This document shows, piece after piece, positions 6,708 through 15,529 of a DNA stretch of 64,000 nt. Made by a program: the position numbers and the translations under genes. Source of the DNA: Arthrobacter sp. OY3WO11 (GTDB lineage: Bacteria > Actinomycetota > Actinomycetes > Actinomycetales > Micrococcaceae). Each line of letters opens with the position of its first letter. Within the stretch, counting starts at the first letter, position 1. The stretch spans positions 3,971,828 to 4,035,827 of the forward strand of contig NZ_LWLP01000001.1 of the NCBI RefSeq assembly GCF_001641125.1, read 5' to 3'. The notes below the pieces were generated by a model. It had not been told where the DNA came from and made no database searches. It saw nothing but the letters and a program-made list of their open reading frames with translations.

Positions 6708-9386
6708 ATGACGGACAGCACCCCCATCAGGTGGATCGACGGCCAGGCGCCTTCGGAAATCAGCCGCGGGACCACGTGGGGCATGCCCTTCGCCCGCGGC
6801 TCGGTGCCCTCAGCGGAGGCCCTCTCCGTCACGGATGCCGGCGGACGCGCCGTCGCTTCCCAAGCCTGGCCCCTGGCCACCTGGCCGGACGGCTCCCTCA
6901 AATGGGCGGGCATCGCACTCCCCGCAACGAGCTCGCCGTCGGACTTTTACCACGTGGCGTCCGACGGCGGCGCGGGCGCCCGCGGAGCCAGCCAGACGCC
7001 GTCGGGCGGTACCAGCGTCACCACCACCGAAACCAACGATGCCCTTACGGTGGACACCGGAACCCTGCAGATGGTGATCGACCGCGGCGGCTCCACCCTC
7101 TTCAGCAGCCTCACCCGCGGCGGCGTCGAGGTGGCGCGGGACGCCCGCCTGGTCAGCCTCCTGCAGGACGGCCTTGCTGATGACCAGGGAGGCGACGGCG
7201 CCGGAACCTTCAGCCGGGATGCCTTCACCGGCGAGGTCGCCGCCGTCGTGCTTGAACACAGCGGTCCCGTGCGCGCCGTGGTGCGGCTGGAAGGCCAGCA
7301 CCGCCCGGACGCGCGGGACAGCGGCACTGGCAGCGACAGCGGCAAGGAAAGCTGGCTGCCTTTCGTGGTCAGGTTCTACTTCCACGCCAACGCCCGCAGC
7401 GTCCGTATGGTGCACTCCTTCATCTGGGACGGCGACGCGGACCGGGACTTCCTCGCCGGGCTCGGCGTGCGCTTCACGGTCCCGCTGCAGGAAGAGCTGC
7501 ACAACAGGCACGTCCGGATGGCAGGGGCCGACGGCGGCTTCCTCACCGAGGCGGTCCGCGGGTTGACCGGCCTGCGCCGGGACCCGGGCGAGGACGTCCG
7601 CCGCGCCCAGGTGGAAGGCCGCACCACTCCACCCCCAGCCGGATGGAACCCGGAAGTGTCCGAACGGCTGCACCTGATTCCGGCCTGGAACGACTACACG
7701 CTCAGCCAGCTCAGCGCAGACGGCTTCGAGCTGCGCAAGCGGACTGCGCCCGGCCATGCCTGGGTGGGGATTTCCGGCGGCACCAGGTCGGCCGGCTTCT
7801 GCTCGCTGACTGATACCCGTGGCGGCTTCGGCGTGGGGGTCAAGGACTTCTGGCAGTCCCACCCCGGCCAGCTGGACATCCGCAACGCCGCTGCAGACCA
7901 CGCCACCCTGACGGCGTGGCTTTACTCCCCCGAAGCCCAGCCCATGGACCTGCGGTTCTACCACGACGGCCTGGGCCAGGACACGTTCGAGGAACAGCTT
8001 GAGGGCCTCGAGATCACCTACGAGGACTACGAGCCAGGTTTCGGAAACGCGCACGGCATTGCCCGCACACATGAGTTAACTCTGTTCGCCTATGACGGAA
8101 CACCGGCAACCGAGAGCCTCGCGGCCGACGCCGCCGCCTCCTCAACCCCTGCCCTGCTGCAGGCCACTCCCGAATACCTGCACTCCGTGGGCGTATTCGG
8201 CGACTGGGACCCCGTGGACCGCAGCACCCCCGCCCGTGCGGAGCTTGAGGACCACCTGGACTTCCTCTTCGATTTCTATGCCGGCCAGGTGGAGCAGCGG
8301 CGCTGGTACGGGTTCTGGAACTACGGCGACGTGATGCACACCTACGACCACGACCGGCACGTGTGGCGGTACGACGTGGGCGGTTATGCGTGGGACAACT
8401 CCGAGCTCTCCCCCGACCTCTGGCTCTGGTACTCCTACCTGCGCTCCGGGCGGGCTGACATCTTCCGGTTCGCGGAGGCCATGACCCGGCACACCGGCGA
8501 GGTGGACGTCTACCATGTGGGCCCGTGGCGCGGCCTCGGTTCGCGGCACAACGTCCAGCACTGGGGATGCAGCGCCAAGCAGCTCCGCATCAGCACGCCC
8601 GCCTACCGCCGCTTCTACTACTACCTGACGGCGGATGAACGGACCGGGGACCTGCTGACCGAGCTCGTGGACAGCGACCAGAACTTCCTGGGACTGGACC
8701 CCGTGCGCAAGGTCCGCCCCGACGCCGACACCTACCGGCCCAACCGGGGCGCCCTGGGTGTGGGCCTGGGAACGGACTGGGGATCGCTCGCCGCCACCTG
8801 GCTCACCGATTGGGAACGCACAGGCAATCTCCGCTCACGCGACCGGCTCCTGGGCACCATGGCGGACATCGGCGCCCTCAAGTACGGCTTCCTCACCGGC
8901 GAGGCGCTCTACGACCTGGACAAGGGACGCTTCGACACCGGCCGGGAACTGATCCAGGTTTCGCACCTGAGCGCCGTGTTCGGTTTGGTGGAGATCTGCA
9001 GCGAACTGGTGGACCTGGTCCCGGACCCGGACTTCGAGCGGGCCTGGCTGCAGTACTGCCGGCTCTTCCTGGCCACCAAGGAGGAGCAGGTGGAGGCCGT
9101 GGGACAGCCGCTGGAGGGCATCTACCTCACCCAGGCGCACAGCCGGCTCACCGCCTACGCGGCTGCCCGGCTGAACGATCCGGATCTGGCCGCCCGCGCC
9201 TGGACGAGCTTCGCGGAGGGAGGCGAGCACCTCAACCACGAGTCGGCCTTCTCGCTGCGGAAGATCGAGCCGCCGCACGTGCTGCTGCCGGTGGATGAGG
9301 CACCCACCGTGTCCACCAACGACGCCTCCCAGTTCGGGCTCGCAGTGATCCAGAACCTGGCGCTGATCGGCAACCACCTGCGGTAG
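6708..9386 (+). CDS. PL26-type exo-rhamnogalacturonan lyase (PcRGLX/YetA-like)
   Basis: An 892-residue cytoplasmic protein with no signal peptide. It opens with IRWIDGQAPSEISRGTTWGM and PFARGSV, the pattern of the PcRGLX/YetA-like N-terminal domain, followed by long beta-rich regions and an alpha/alpha-barrel-like C-terminal half rich in Trp/Tyr/His (RWYGFWNYGDVMHTYDHDRH, HVGPWRGLGSRHNVQHWGC). This matches proteins related to Penicillium exo-rhamnogalacturonan lyase and Bacillus YetA (family PL26), which cut oligosaccharides of the rhamnose-galacturonate backbone of pectin. The ATG at 6708 is preferred; a TTG three codons upstream is possible and the ribosome site is weak. The PL11 gene 1.2 kb away and the shared operator support a pectin role. 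The family call is from memory of the motif style. Confidence 0.72.
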   Translation: MTDSTPIRWIDGQAPSEISRGTTWGMPFARGSVPSAEALSVTDAGGRAVASQAWPLATWPDGSLKWAGIALPATSSPSDFYHVASDGGAGARGASQTPSGGTSVTTTETNDALTVDTGTLQMVIDRGGSTLFSSLTRGGVEVARDARLVSLLQDGLADDQGGDGAGTFSRDAFTGEVAAVVLEHSGPVRAVVRLEGQHRPDARDSGTGSDSGKESWLPFVVRFYFHANARSVRMVHSFIWDGDADRDFLAGLGVRFTVPLQEELHNRHVRMAGADGGFLTEAVRGLTGLRRDPGEDVRRAQVEGRTTPPPAGWNPEVSERLHLIPAWNDYTLSQLSADGFELRKRTAPGHAWVGISGGTRSAGFCSLTDTRGGFGVGVKDFWQSHPGQLDIRNAAADHATLTAWLYSPEAQPMDLRFYHDGLGQDTFEEQLEGLEITYEDYEPGFGNAHGIARTHELTLFAYDGTPATESLAADAAASSTPALLQATPEYLHSVGVFGDWDPVDRSTPARAELEDHLDFLFDFYAGQVEQRRWYGFWNYGDVMHTYDHDRHVWRYDVGGYAWDNSELSPDLWLWYSYLRSGRADIFRFAEAMTRHTGEVDVYHVGPWRGLGSRHNVQHWGCSAKQLRISTPAYRRFYYYLTADERTGDLLTELVDSDQNFLGLDPVRKVRPDADTYRPNRGALGVGLGTDWGSLAATWLTDWERTGNLRSRDRLLGTMADIGALKYGFLTGEALYDLDKGRFDTGRELIQVSHLSAVFGLVEICSELVDLVPDPDFERAWLQYCRLFLATKEEQVEAVGQPLEGIYLTQAHSRLTAYAAARLNDPDLAARAWTSFAEGGEHLNHESAFSLRKIEPPHVLLPVDEAPTVSTNDASQFGLAVIQNLALIGNHLR

Positions 9387-9400
9387 CTCTGCACAGTTGT

Positions 9401-9441
9401 GACGGCGGTACCCGGCCTTGATTCAGCCAGGTGCCGCCGTC
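9401..9441 (+). terminator. hairpin terminator after PL26 gene
   Basis: A 12-bp stem (GACGGCGGTACC / GGTGCCGCCGTC, one G-T wobble) with a 17-base loop lies 14 bases after the PL26 stop. No T-run follows. Confidence 0.55.
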
Positions 9442-9512
9442 GTCCATTCCCCGCGCCCGGCGGACGTTTGAACCCACGCTCTGGAAACCGGCGTGCCCAG
9501 CAGGTACATTGG

Positions 9513-9522
9513 TAAGCATGCT
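9513..9522 (+). promoter_or_regulatory. TAAGCATRCT motif, copy 1
   Basis: TAAGCATGCT lies 49 bases before the SRPBCC gene, just after a plausible promoter (TGGAAA, 17 bases, TACATT at 9505-9510). The same 10-mer, with G or A at one position, is found at 17583, 45865 and 57002, each time in a promoter region. Confidence 0.5.
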
Positions 9523-9571
9523 GATGATTTACCGAATCGTCAGCTTCCGGTAACAAAGCGAAGGAGACGTT

Positions 9572-10498
9572 ATGAGCACGAAGGTGGAAAAACGCATTCT
9601 GGTGAACGTACCGGTAAGCACGGCTTACAACCAGTGGACGCAGTTCGAGGAGTTCCCGCACTTCATGGGCGGAGTCAAGAGCGTGACCCAGCTCAGCGAC
9701 GACAGGCTTGAGTGGGTGGCCGAGATCGGCGGCATCCGCCGGCAGTGGGAAGCGAAGATCCTTGAGCAGGTCCCGGACCGGAAGGTCGCTTGGGCGGCTA
9801 CTGAGGGCGCAACGAATGCCGGCGCCATTGAGTTTGAGGACGTGGGCGGCGGGCAGACTTCCCTCCGGCTGACGCTGGAGTACGAGCCCGAAGGAATCAT
9901 CGAAAAGGTGGGCGACAAGCTCAACGTGGTTGACCGCCAGGCCGAGGCTGACCTGCAGCGGTTCAAGGAATTCATCGAGGATGAGGGTTACGCCAGCGGC
10001 GCCTGGCGCGGCCGCGTGAGTACGGGTGCGCCGGCGGGCACGCCGGGCGTGGAGGATGCTGCCGGATCCCGGGGCGACTCCGGCAAGGCAGGCGTCTCCG
10101 GCAAGGTTGCCGCTGGCCTGGGCGTTGCCGCAGTAGCCGGCGCAGCAGCCGCCATGGCAGCAGGCGGCAACAAGGAGACAACTGCCGTTGCCGACGAAAC
10201 TATAACTCCAGCGACCCCCGGGGAGCCGGTCACCGTCACCCCGATTCCCACCGATACGACCACCACAGGTACCGCTACGGGTACGACGGCGGCAGCGGGC
10301 TCCACGGGGTCGGTCGCCGACCTGGGCGATGACAGGATCGGGCACCAGTTCGACCAGACCAACGGCCTGGTGGACACCACAGGCGAGTCGGACGAGACGG
10401 CAGAAGGTGAGAACCTGAGCGCCGCCGAGCGCGAAGGCGACGACCGCCGTCGCGACGGCGGCCTGCCTCCCATCGGCGGAAACCTCGGCACGCACTAA
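9572..10498 (+). CDS. SRPBCC (START-like) protein with Ala/Thr-rich tail
   Basis: A 308-residue protein. Residues 1-145 form an SRPBCC/polyketide-cyclase-like domain of the coenzyme Q-binding type: STAYNQWTQFEEFPHFMGGV at the start, then RQWEAKILEQVPDRKVAW and ADLQRFKEFIEDEGYASGAW. The rest is low-complexity: an Ala-rich hydrophobic stretch near residues 180-200 (GLGVAAVAGAAAAMAAGG), a Thr-rich linker, then an acidic, charged end. AAGGAG sits 6 bases before the ATG. The domain binds hydrophobic ligands in other families; the tail suggests membrane or envelope association. A TAAGCATRCT box precedes the gene. No pathway is evident. Confidence 0.85.
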   Translation: MSTKVEKRILVNVPVSTAYNQWTQFEEFPHFMGGVKSVTQLSDDRLEWVAEIGGIRRQWEAKILEQVPDRKVAWAATEGATNAGAIEFEDVGGGQTSLRLTLEYEPEGIIEKVGDKLNVVDRQAEADLQRFKEFIEDEGYASGAWRGRVSTGAPAGTPGVEDAAGSRGDSGKAGVSGKVAAGLGVAAVAGAAAAMAAGGNKETTAVADETITPATPGEPVTVTPIPTDTTTTGTATGTTAAAGSTGSVADLGDDRIGHQFDQTNGLVDTTGESDETAEGENLSAAEREGDDRRRDGGLPPIGGNLGTH

Positions 10499-10521
10499 CC
10501 GGGTTTAGCCCCAGGCACAAC

Positions 10522-10563
10522 AAAAGCGCCGTCCGCCTCGTTGCAGAGGCGGACGGCGCTTTT
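10522..10563. terminator. strong bidirectional terminator
   Basis: A perfect 18-bp stem with a 6-base loop (GTTGCA). The stem begins AAAAGCGCC on the left and ends GGCGCTTTT on the right, giving T-runs on both strands. It separates the convergent SRPBCC and PL11 lyase genes. Confidence 0.93.
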
Positions 10564-10576
10564 GCCTGTGCTTGTG

Positions 10577-12586
10577 TTACTTGCCGGTGCCCGTGTAGAC
10601 CACCGACGGCGCGGCCGGGGTTTCCATGCCTTCGCCGATGAAGAAGCTCGGGTGCGGCGGCTGGTTGTAGGCCACATTCTCACGGGCCACCGCGGTGCGG
10701 TAGACGGTGTCGTGCATCAGGGTGCGGAGACGGACCTCGGTGGGCGAGGTGCTGGTGTAGATCCGCAGCTCGGTGCTGTCCGACGACGGGAAGGCCAGTT
10801 CCTCGCGCCAGTCACCCAGCAGGTCCGCCTGCAGGGACGGGTTGCCCTTGGTGTGGTTGTTGGTGCGTGCACCAGTGACAGTCAGGAGCCTGTCGCTCGA
10901 TTCCGTTTCCCAGTTCCACTTTGAAATGGTGGGTACGCCCACACCGGCAGCCGCATCAAAGTCGTGGTCAACGATCTCGCGGAGCAGGTCGCCGTCCCAC
11001 CAGGCCAGGAAGTTGGCGGCCGGGATCTTCTCGGCAATCAGCTCGCCCTTGGCGGACATCAGCTGGCCCCGCGGGGAGTTCCAGGAGGCGTCGCCGCCTA
11101 CCGCCCAGCCCTCAGCGCCGGCGTAGCGGGGATCGATGTCGCCGGCGGCACCGCGGCCGGTGTCCCGGATGGCGGGGATGCTCCAGAGCACCTCACCGGT
11201 TGCGGCGTCGCGGAACGTGGCGCCGCGGTTGCCGCTCTGGCTCATGCTCTCATGGACGGCGAAGACCTCCAGCCCGGGGCGGGAAGGATCAAAATCGCTG
11301 GTGTGCATCGCATCGCCGTGGCCCAGCTTGGTGTTGTAGAGGACCGAGCCGTCGTCGTCGATGGTCATGGAACCGAAGACGAACTCGTCCTTGCCGTCCT
11401 GGTCCACGTCAGCCACAGACAGGTTGTGGTTGCCCTGGCCCTTGTATTCGGCGCCGGCGATGTCCGAATCGAAGGTCCAGCGCTTCACCAGCTTGCCGTC
11501 CACCAGGTCATAGGTGACCAGGACGGTGCGGGTGTAGTAACCGCGGCTGAACATCAGGGAAGGCTTTTCGCCGTCGAGGTAGGCGACGCCGGCCAGGAAA
11601 CGGTCCACGCGGTTGCCGTAGCCGTCGCCCCAGGCGGAGACGTTGCCGCGGGGCGGGTCGTAGGCCACCGTGTCCATGATGGTGCCGGTTGCCCCGTTGA
11701 ACACTGTGAGGAACTCCGGACCTGACAGGACATAACCGGCGCTGTTCCGGTAGTCCGCTGCGGGGTCGCCGATCACGGTTCCGGACCCGTCCCTGGTGCC
11801 GTCCGCCGTCTTCATGGACACTTCAGCCTTGCCGTCACCGTCGAAGTCGTACGCCAGGAGCTGGGTGTAGTGGGCGCCGGCGCGGATGTTGTGGCCCAGG
11901 TCGATGCGCCACAGCTTGGTGCCGTCCATCTTGTAGGCGTCCACGTAGACGTTCCCCGTAAACCCGGGCCTGGAGTTGTCCTGCGCGTTGGACGGGTTCC
12001 AGAGCTGGATGATCTCGTAGCTGCCGTCCCCGTCCAGGTCAGCGACGCTGGAGTCGTTGGCCGTGTAGCTGTATGGCTTTCCGTCCTTGCTGACGCCGTC
12101 GGCGGGCTTGTCCAGCTTGATGGACAGGTAGTTCTGGGACAGCGGCGTGAATTCCGTGCTGAGCTTGTCCTGACCGTTGCCGTTGCCGACGGTCTTGATG
12201 ACGTACGTGGAGGCCGCGGTTCCGGCCGGATCAACGAACGTGGTGGTGTTGCGGATGGGCTCTTCGGTGAGCTGGACGCCGTCGCGGATCACGTGGAAGC
12301 CCACGCTGTCCTGGTCCAGGCCCAGCATGCGCCAGCCCAGCGTGACGCCCTGGTCCGTGAGCACGGCGACGGGTGCCCGGTCCAGGTTCTCCACCTGGCG
12401 CTTCAGCTCTGCCTTGCCGGACTGCCCGGGTGCGGTGCTGGGGTTGGCCTGCGCGAGCGGTACGCCGGTGAACGCCAGCGCAGCGGCGGTGAGGGAAGCG
12501 GCCGCCGCCAAGGGGGCGGCTTTCCAGGCGCGGCCTTGCCGCAAACCTGGACGGAGCATGGGGGAACATTTCGAGGGATAAGCCAA
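10577..12586 (-). CDS. secreted PL11 rhamnogalacturonan lyase
   Basis: A 669-residue secreted enzyme. A basic N-region and hydrophobic core (AAASLTAAALAFTGVPLAQA) form a signal peptide cut near AQA-NP. A short N-terminal beta domain carries PVAVLTDQGVTLGWRML, and an eight-bladed propeller with calcium-binding DxDGDG repeats follows (VADLDGDGSYEI, YDFDGDGKAEVSM, VADVDQDGKDEF). This is the family PL11 rhamnogalacturonan lyase layout (YesW/YesX), which cleaves the rhamnogalacturonan I backbone outside the cell. The TTG at 12586 is chosen because AAAGGAGAT lies 8 bases upstream; the ATG at 12559 (660 residues) lacks such a site. It likely feeds oligosaccharides to the PL26 enzyme. Confidence 0.88.
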   Translation of the reverse strand: MAYPSKCSPMLRPGLRQGRAWKAAPLAAAASLTAAALAFTGVPLAQANPSTAPGQSGKAELKRQVENLDRAPVAVLTDQGVTLGWRMLGLDQDSVGFHVIRDGVQLTEEPIRNTTTFVDPAGTAASTYVIKTVGNGNGQDKLSTEFTPLSQNYLSIKLDKPADGVSKDGKPYSYTANDSSVADLDGDGSYEIIQLWNPSNAQDNSRPGFTGNVYVDAYKMDGTKLWRIDLGHNIRAGAHYTQLLAYDFDGDGKAEVSMKTADGTRDGSGTVIGDPAADYRNSAGYVLSGPEFLTVFNGATGTIMDTVAYDPPRGNVSAWGDGYGNRVDRFLAGVAYLDGEKPSLMFSRGYYTRTVLVTYDLVDGKLVKRWTFDSDIAGAEYKGQGNHNLSVADVDQDGKDEFVFGSMTIDDDGSVLYNTKLGHGDAMHTSDFDPSRPGLEVFAVHESMSQSGNRGATFRDAATGEVLWSIPAIRDTGRGAAGDIDPRYAGAEGWAVGGDASWNSPRGQLMSAKGELIAEKIPAANFLAWWDGDLLREIVDHDFDAAAGVGVPTISKWNWETESSDRLLTVTGARTNNHTKGNPSLQADLLGDWREELAFPSSDSTELRIYTSTSPTEVRLRTLMHDTVYRTAVARENVAYNQPPHPSFFIGEGMETPAAPSVVYTGTGK

Positions 12587-12699
12587 AAGAACATCTCCTT
12601 TGATGCGGCGGCAGCCGAGTCTGCCGCACACAGTTTGGAACGTTTCACTGCAACCTGAAATCCACCTATTACGAAGGGAGAATGGGTTCGGGATGCGAT

Positions 12700-12713
12700 A
12701 GAAAGCGTTTTCT
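12700..12713. promoter_or_regulatory. LacI-type operator at PL11 promoter
   Basis: AGAAAGCGTTTTCT is a CG-centred near-palindrome (6 of 7 positions) immediately downstream of the predicted minus-strand -10, where a repressor would block initiation. It resembles the boxes before the PL26 gene. A second weaker box (TGTAAAGCGCTG on the minus strand) lies in the promoter spacer. Confidence 0.55.
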
Positions 12714-12721
12714 GCCCTTAA

Positions 12722-12751
12722 TATCTATCAGCGCTTTACAAGCTTGGTCAA
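12722..12751 (-). promoter_or_regulatory. predicted promoter of PL11 lyase gene
   Basis: On the minus strand TTGACC (12746-12751) is followed after 18 bases by TAGATA (12722-12727), a good vegetative-type promoter. Transcription would run through the operator at 12700-12713 into the lyase gene. Confidence 0.5.
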
Positions 12752-12903
12752 GGGTTTGACGGGGCTAAATGAGAGATATTGTTCCGTTGCGTTCAGTTCG
12801 CGTCGGCGCCGTTCCGGGGCCTGCCCGCTGCCGCCTGCAGGAGCGGCAACGTCCTGGCTGGCATGACCTCCACCAGGGACATGGCGGTGCTGGTACGCAC
12901 GAC

Positions 12904-13032
12904 GTGGCAATCGTTCTGGCGGCCCTGGCGCTGGTGTCCCCTATCATGGTGCTGCTCTCGGCAGCCGGCGCGGTCCTCCTGAACTTCATCCTCGCCCTGA
13001 ACCACCGCCCGGGCCGCTACCTCGCGACCTGA
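12904..13032 (+). CDS. possible small membrane protein or remnant
   Basis: A 42-codon frame from GTG with a strongly hydrophobic stretch (AIVLAALALVSPIMVLLSAA, then GAVLLNFILALNHRPGRYLAT). It reads like one or two membrane helices with a basic tail. There is no clear ribosome site, and the frame stays open upstream for another 45 codons without a recognisable domain. It could be a real small gene, the end of a decayed transporter, or chance. Confidence 0.25.
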   Translation: MAIVLAALALVSPIMVLLSAAGAVLLNFILALNHRPGRYLAT

Positions 13033-13069
13033 AGGCGGCACCCCGGGCGGAAACAACCGGCATTTACTC

Positions 13070-14011
13070 CTAGTCCCAGGCCGGGACCAGGACTACTTCG
13101 TACTGGGTTGGCGGCGGCTGCTGTCCGAACTTTGCGTTCACCGCGGCTAACGTATCCCCAAACCTGGCCACCGTCGTCGGGATATTGAAGTGCTTGCTGG
13201 TGATGACGTCCTTAACCCTGAAGGAAGACAGGTCATCGGACAGTTTGAGGCGGCTGACCTGGTTGGCCATGTTCTGGACCGCCCATACGGTGCGGTCCTT
13301 CACCAGGATGCCATCAATGAACGGAAGGTCCGGCCCCTTGATCCTCTTGCTCTTTCCCTTATCCGTATCCACGGCATAAAGGGCCTGGTTTTGGGTGTGG
13401 GCCACAATCAGGACGTCGCCGTCCCCGGCTGCTGCGATGCCGTTGAACCCGAACTGGCCGGGTTGCAGTGGCTTGCCCGCCTCACCGCCCACTTTCAGTG
13501 TCTCCACGTCCGCCGCTTTTCCGAGCTCGCCCCGCCCGCTCACAGGGACGAAATAGAGCTCGGGCGCGGCCGAATTGGTAAACCAGGCGCCGTCGCTGCT
13601 GAGGGTGACGTCATTAATGAAGCCGGTACCCAGGTCATATTCCTTGACCTGCTTGCGGGTGTCAGTGTCGTAGACGAAAGCCTTGCCCGTTGTACCGCCG
13701 GCCACAAACAGCAGGTCGTTGCGGGTATCCGCCTTCATGCCGACGGCCATCCGGCCCTCGGGCACGTCGATAAAACGCTTGGCCTTTCCGTCACGGATGT
13801 CGCCGCGGAAGATGTCGCCGGTCAACAGTTCGCCGGCGTAGAAGGTTGTTCCCCCGCCCGCCGCGATGCCTTCGGCGGAACTTGCCCCGCGGAGAACGAT
13901 TACATCGTCAGAGGAAGGAGTGGATGCGCCTGCCGGCACTGCCGTGGGCAGCAGCAAGGCCAGAAGTGCGATAAATCCACCAACGGCACGGCGTCGTACT
14001 GTTTTGCGCAT
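13070..14011 (-). CDS. secreted SMP-30/NHL-like beta-propeller protein
   Basis: A 313-residue exported protein. The signal peptide runs from MRKTVRRRAVGGF to about PAGA-STPSS. The mature part has six or seven repeated beta segments such as AEGIAAGGGTTFYAGELLTG, MKADTRNDLLFVAGGTTGKA, NDVTLSSDGAWFTNSAAPEL and FNGIAAAGDGDVLIVAHTQN. This is the pattern of gluconolactonase/SMP-30 or superoxide-dismutase-like propellers. AGGA lies 8 bases before the ATG at 14011. Such proteins can be lactonases or sugar-binding scaffolds; the metal ligands were not assigned, so enzyme activity is not claimed. Confidence 0.78.
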   Translation of the reverse strand: MRKTVRRRAVGGFIALLALLLPTAVPAGASTPSSDDVIVLRGASSAEGIAAGGGTTFYAGELLTGDIFRGDIRDGKAKRFIDVPEGRMAVGMKADTRNDLLFVAGGTTGKAFVYDTDTRKQVKEYDLGTGFINDVTLSSDGAWFTNSAAPELYFVPVSGRGELGKAADVETLKVGGEAGKPLQPGQFGFNGIAAAGDGDVLIVAHTQNQALYAVDTDKGKSKRIKGPDLPFIDGILVKDRTVWAVQNMANQVSRLKLSDDLSSFRVKDVITSKHFNIPTTVARFGDTLAAVNAKFGQQPPPTQYEVVLVPAWD

Positions 14012-14210
14012 AATGGTTCCTGGATTGGGCTGGTGCGCGGGGCCCAATCTGCGGCAGCTCCGCACGATGGTGATGCCATTTTAAGCTCCTCCACGGATGC
14101 CCCGCCAGAGCCTGGTGCCCCCTTCACAGTGGAGGGGGCAGCGCCGGGGACCGGCGTACAGTTCAGGATTCTGCTTACAATCGAAACCTCAATCAACTAC
14201 TGAGGGATCC

Positions 14211-14549
14211 ATGAAGAAATTCGCCACAGCCCTGATCGCCGCCGGCCTCGTTGTCTCCGCAACGGCCTGCACCGCCTCGAACCAGCTCACCACCGCGGAA
14301 ACCTGCGAGCGGATCCAGTCCGTTGTGTCGAACCCGGCCAACAACGCCGGCAAGACCGGCATGAACCGCCTGGCCAACCAGATCCGGCCCATCCACGCCG
14401 TTGCCTCGGACGACCTCAAGGGTGCGCTTGAAGCGATCATCGAATACACGGATGAGCAGGCGAAAGAGACTCCGGACGAGGACAAGCTCGCCGAACTGAC
14501 GGAAAGCTACGAGGAAGCCGGCAGCACGTACAGCCAGTTCTGCAGCTGA
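14211..14549 (+). CDS. small lipoprotein of unknown function
   Basis: A 112-residue lipoprotein. The signal MKKFATALIAAGLVVSATAC ends in a lipobox with the modified Cys at position 20. The mature part has a pair of outer cysteines (ETCERI and SQFCS at the end) likely to form a disulfide, and a helical, acidic middle (IEYTDEQAKETPDEDKLAEL). GAGGG lies 6 bases before the ATG. It probably sits on the outer face of the membrane. No known domain is recognised; similar small Cys-paired lipoproteins are common in Micrococcales. Confidence 0.8.
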   Translation: MKKFATALIAAGLVVSATACTASNQLTTAETCERIQSVVSNPANNAGKTGMNRLANQIRPIHAVASDDLKGALEAIIEYTDEQAKETPDEDKLAELTESYEEAGSTYSQFCS

Positions 14550-14586
14550 TTCCTGCTGCAGACGGGCAATTTGCCAGTGGGCCCGG

Positions 14587-15522
14587 CTACTTGAGGGTGG
14601 CCGGGTCCGTGTTCGCCCCGCACAGTATCACCGCCACCCGTTCGCCCACGCCCTGAGTGTAGGCGCCGGAAGTGAGCGCGGCATAGGCCGCGGCCGCGCC
14701 GTGTTCCACGACGATCCGGTAGCCGTCCCACAGCTTCGTACGCGCTTCGGTGATTGCGGCGTCGGACACCAGGACGCTTTCGACGCCGGCGCGGACCGCC
14801 ACGGAGAAGCCGATGTCACCGATGCTGCGGGCGCCCAGGGAGTCCGCAGCAACTCCCGAGACTTGCACGTCAACCGCGTTTCCGGCCGCCAGTGCAGCGT
14901 TCAAAGTAGGGGCCGATTCCGGCTCCACGGCCACCACCTTGGCCCTGCCCTCCACGGCCGCGGCGATTCCCGCCATCAGCCCGCCTCCACCGACCGCTAC
15001 CAGGACGGTGTCCACCCCGCCCACCTGGTCGAGAAGCTCCAGCCCCACGGTTCCGGCGCCGGCGGCAATTTCGGGCTGGTCGTAGGCATGGCAATAGACG
15101 GCACCGGTTTCCCGGGCACGCTCGATGGCCGCCTGGTATGCGTCCGCGTACTCGGCGCCGCCCTGCACCACCGCCGCTCCGAGGGCTTTGAGCTTGCGGA
15201 CCTTCACGGCAGGGGCGGCAGCGGGGACAAACACCGTTGCCGGCACGCCCACCTGTGCAGCCGCGTAGGCATTGGCCAGGCCGGCGTTGCCTCCGGAGGC
15301 AACCACCACGCCGACGTCCGGCTTCAGCTCACCGCGTTCCTTGGCGGCGAGGACCCGGTTGAGGGCGCCACGGGCCTTGAAGGTTCCGGTGTGCTGCATG
15401 AACTCGCATTTGAACCACACCGGACCGGGAAAATCCTCGGGGTCAGCTTCCAGGACAGGCGTCAGCCGGGTAAGGCCGGCCGTCCGTCGTGCTGCCTGTT
15501 CCACGTCGGCGCGGGTAATCAT
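14587..15522 (-). CDS. threonine/serine dehydratase-like PLP enzyme
   Basis: A 311-residue fold-type II PLP enzyme. The PLP lysine is in TGTFKARGALNRVL, the phosphate-binding or substrate loop is SGGNAGLANAYAA, and the glycine-rich loop is VAVGGGGLMAGIAAAVEG. The length is that of catabolic threonine dehydratase or serine racemase without a regulatory ACT domain. It would convert threonine or serine to a 2-oxo acid and ammonia. The ATG at 15522 is 8 bases after the stop of the small upstream gene, so the two probably form an operon. SGGNAGLA in place of the more usual SxGNHGQG motif leaves substrate choice open. Confidence 0.87.
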   Translation of the reverse strand: MITRADVEQAARRTAGLTRLTPVLEADPEDFPGPVWFKCEFMQHTGTFKARGALNRVLAAKERGELKPDVGVVVASGGNAGLANAYAAAQVGVPATVFVPAAAPAVKVRKLKALGAAVVQGGAEYADAYQAAIERARETGAVYCHAYDQPEIAAGAGTVGLELLDQVGGVDTVLVAVGGGGLMAGIAAAVEGRAKVVAVEPESAPTLNAALAAGNAVDVQVSGVAADSLGARSIGDIGFSVAVRAGVESVLVSDAAITEARTKLWDGYRIVVEHGAAAAYAALTSGAYTQGVGERVAVILCGANTDPATLK

Positions 15523-15529
15523 TGGTGCG

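Larger units (their letters stand above)
12587..13069. other. intergenic region upstream of PL11 gene
   Basis: Nearly 500 bases between the PL11 lyase start and the end of the next minus-strand gene. It holds the lyase leader, operator and promoter (12700-12751). The left part is unusually AT-rich for this genome. The right part (12760-13032) is open on the plus strand and may include a tiny membrane protein (12904-13032) or a gene remnant; nothing else is supported. Confidence 0.5.
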
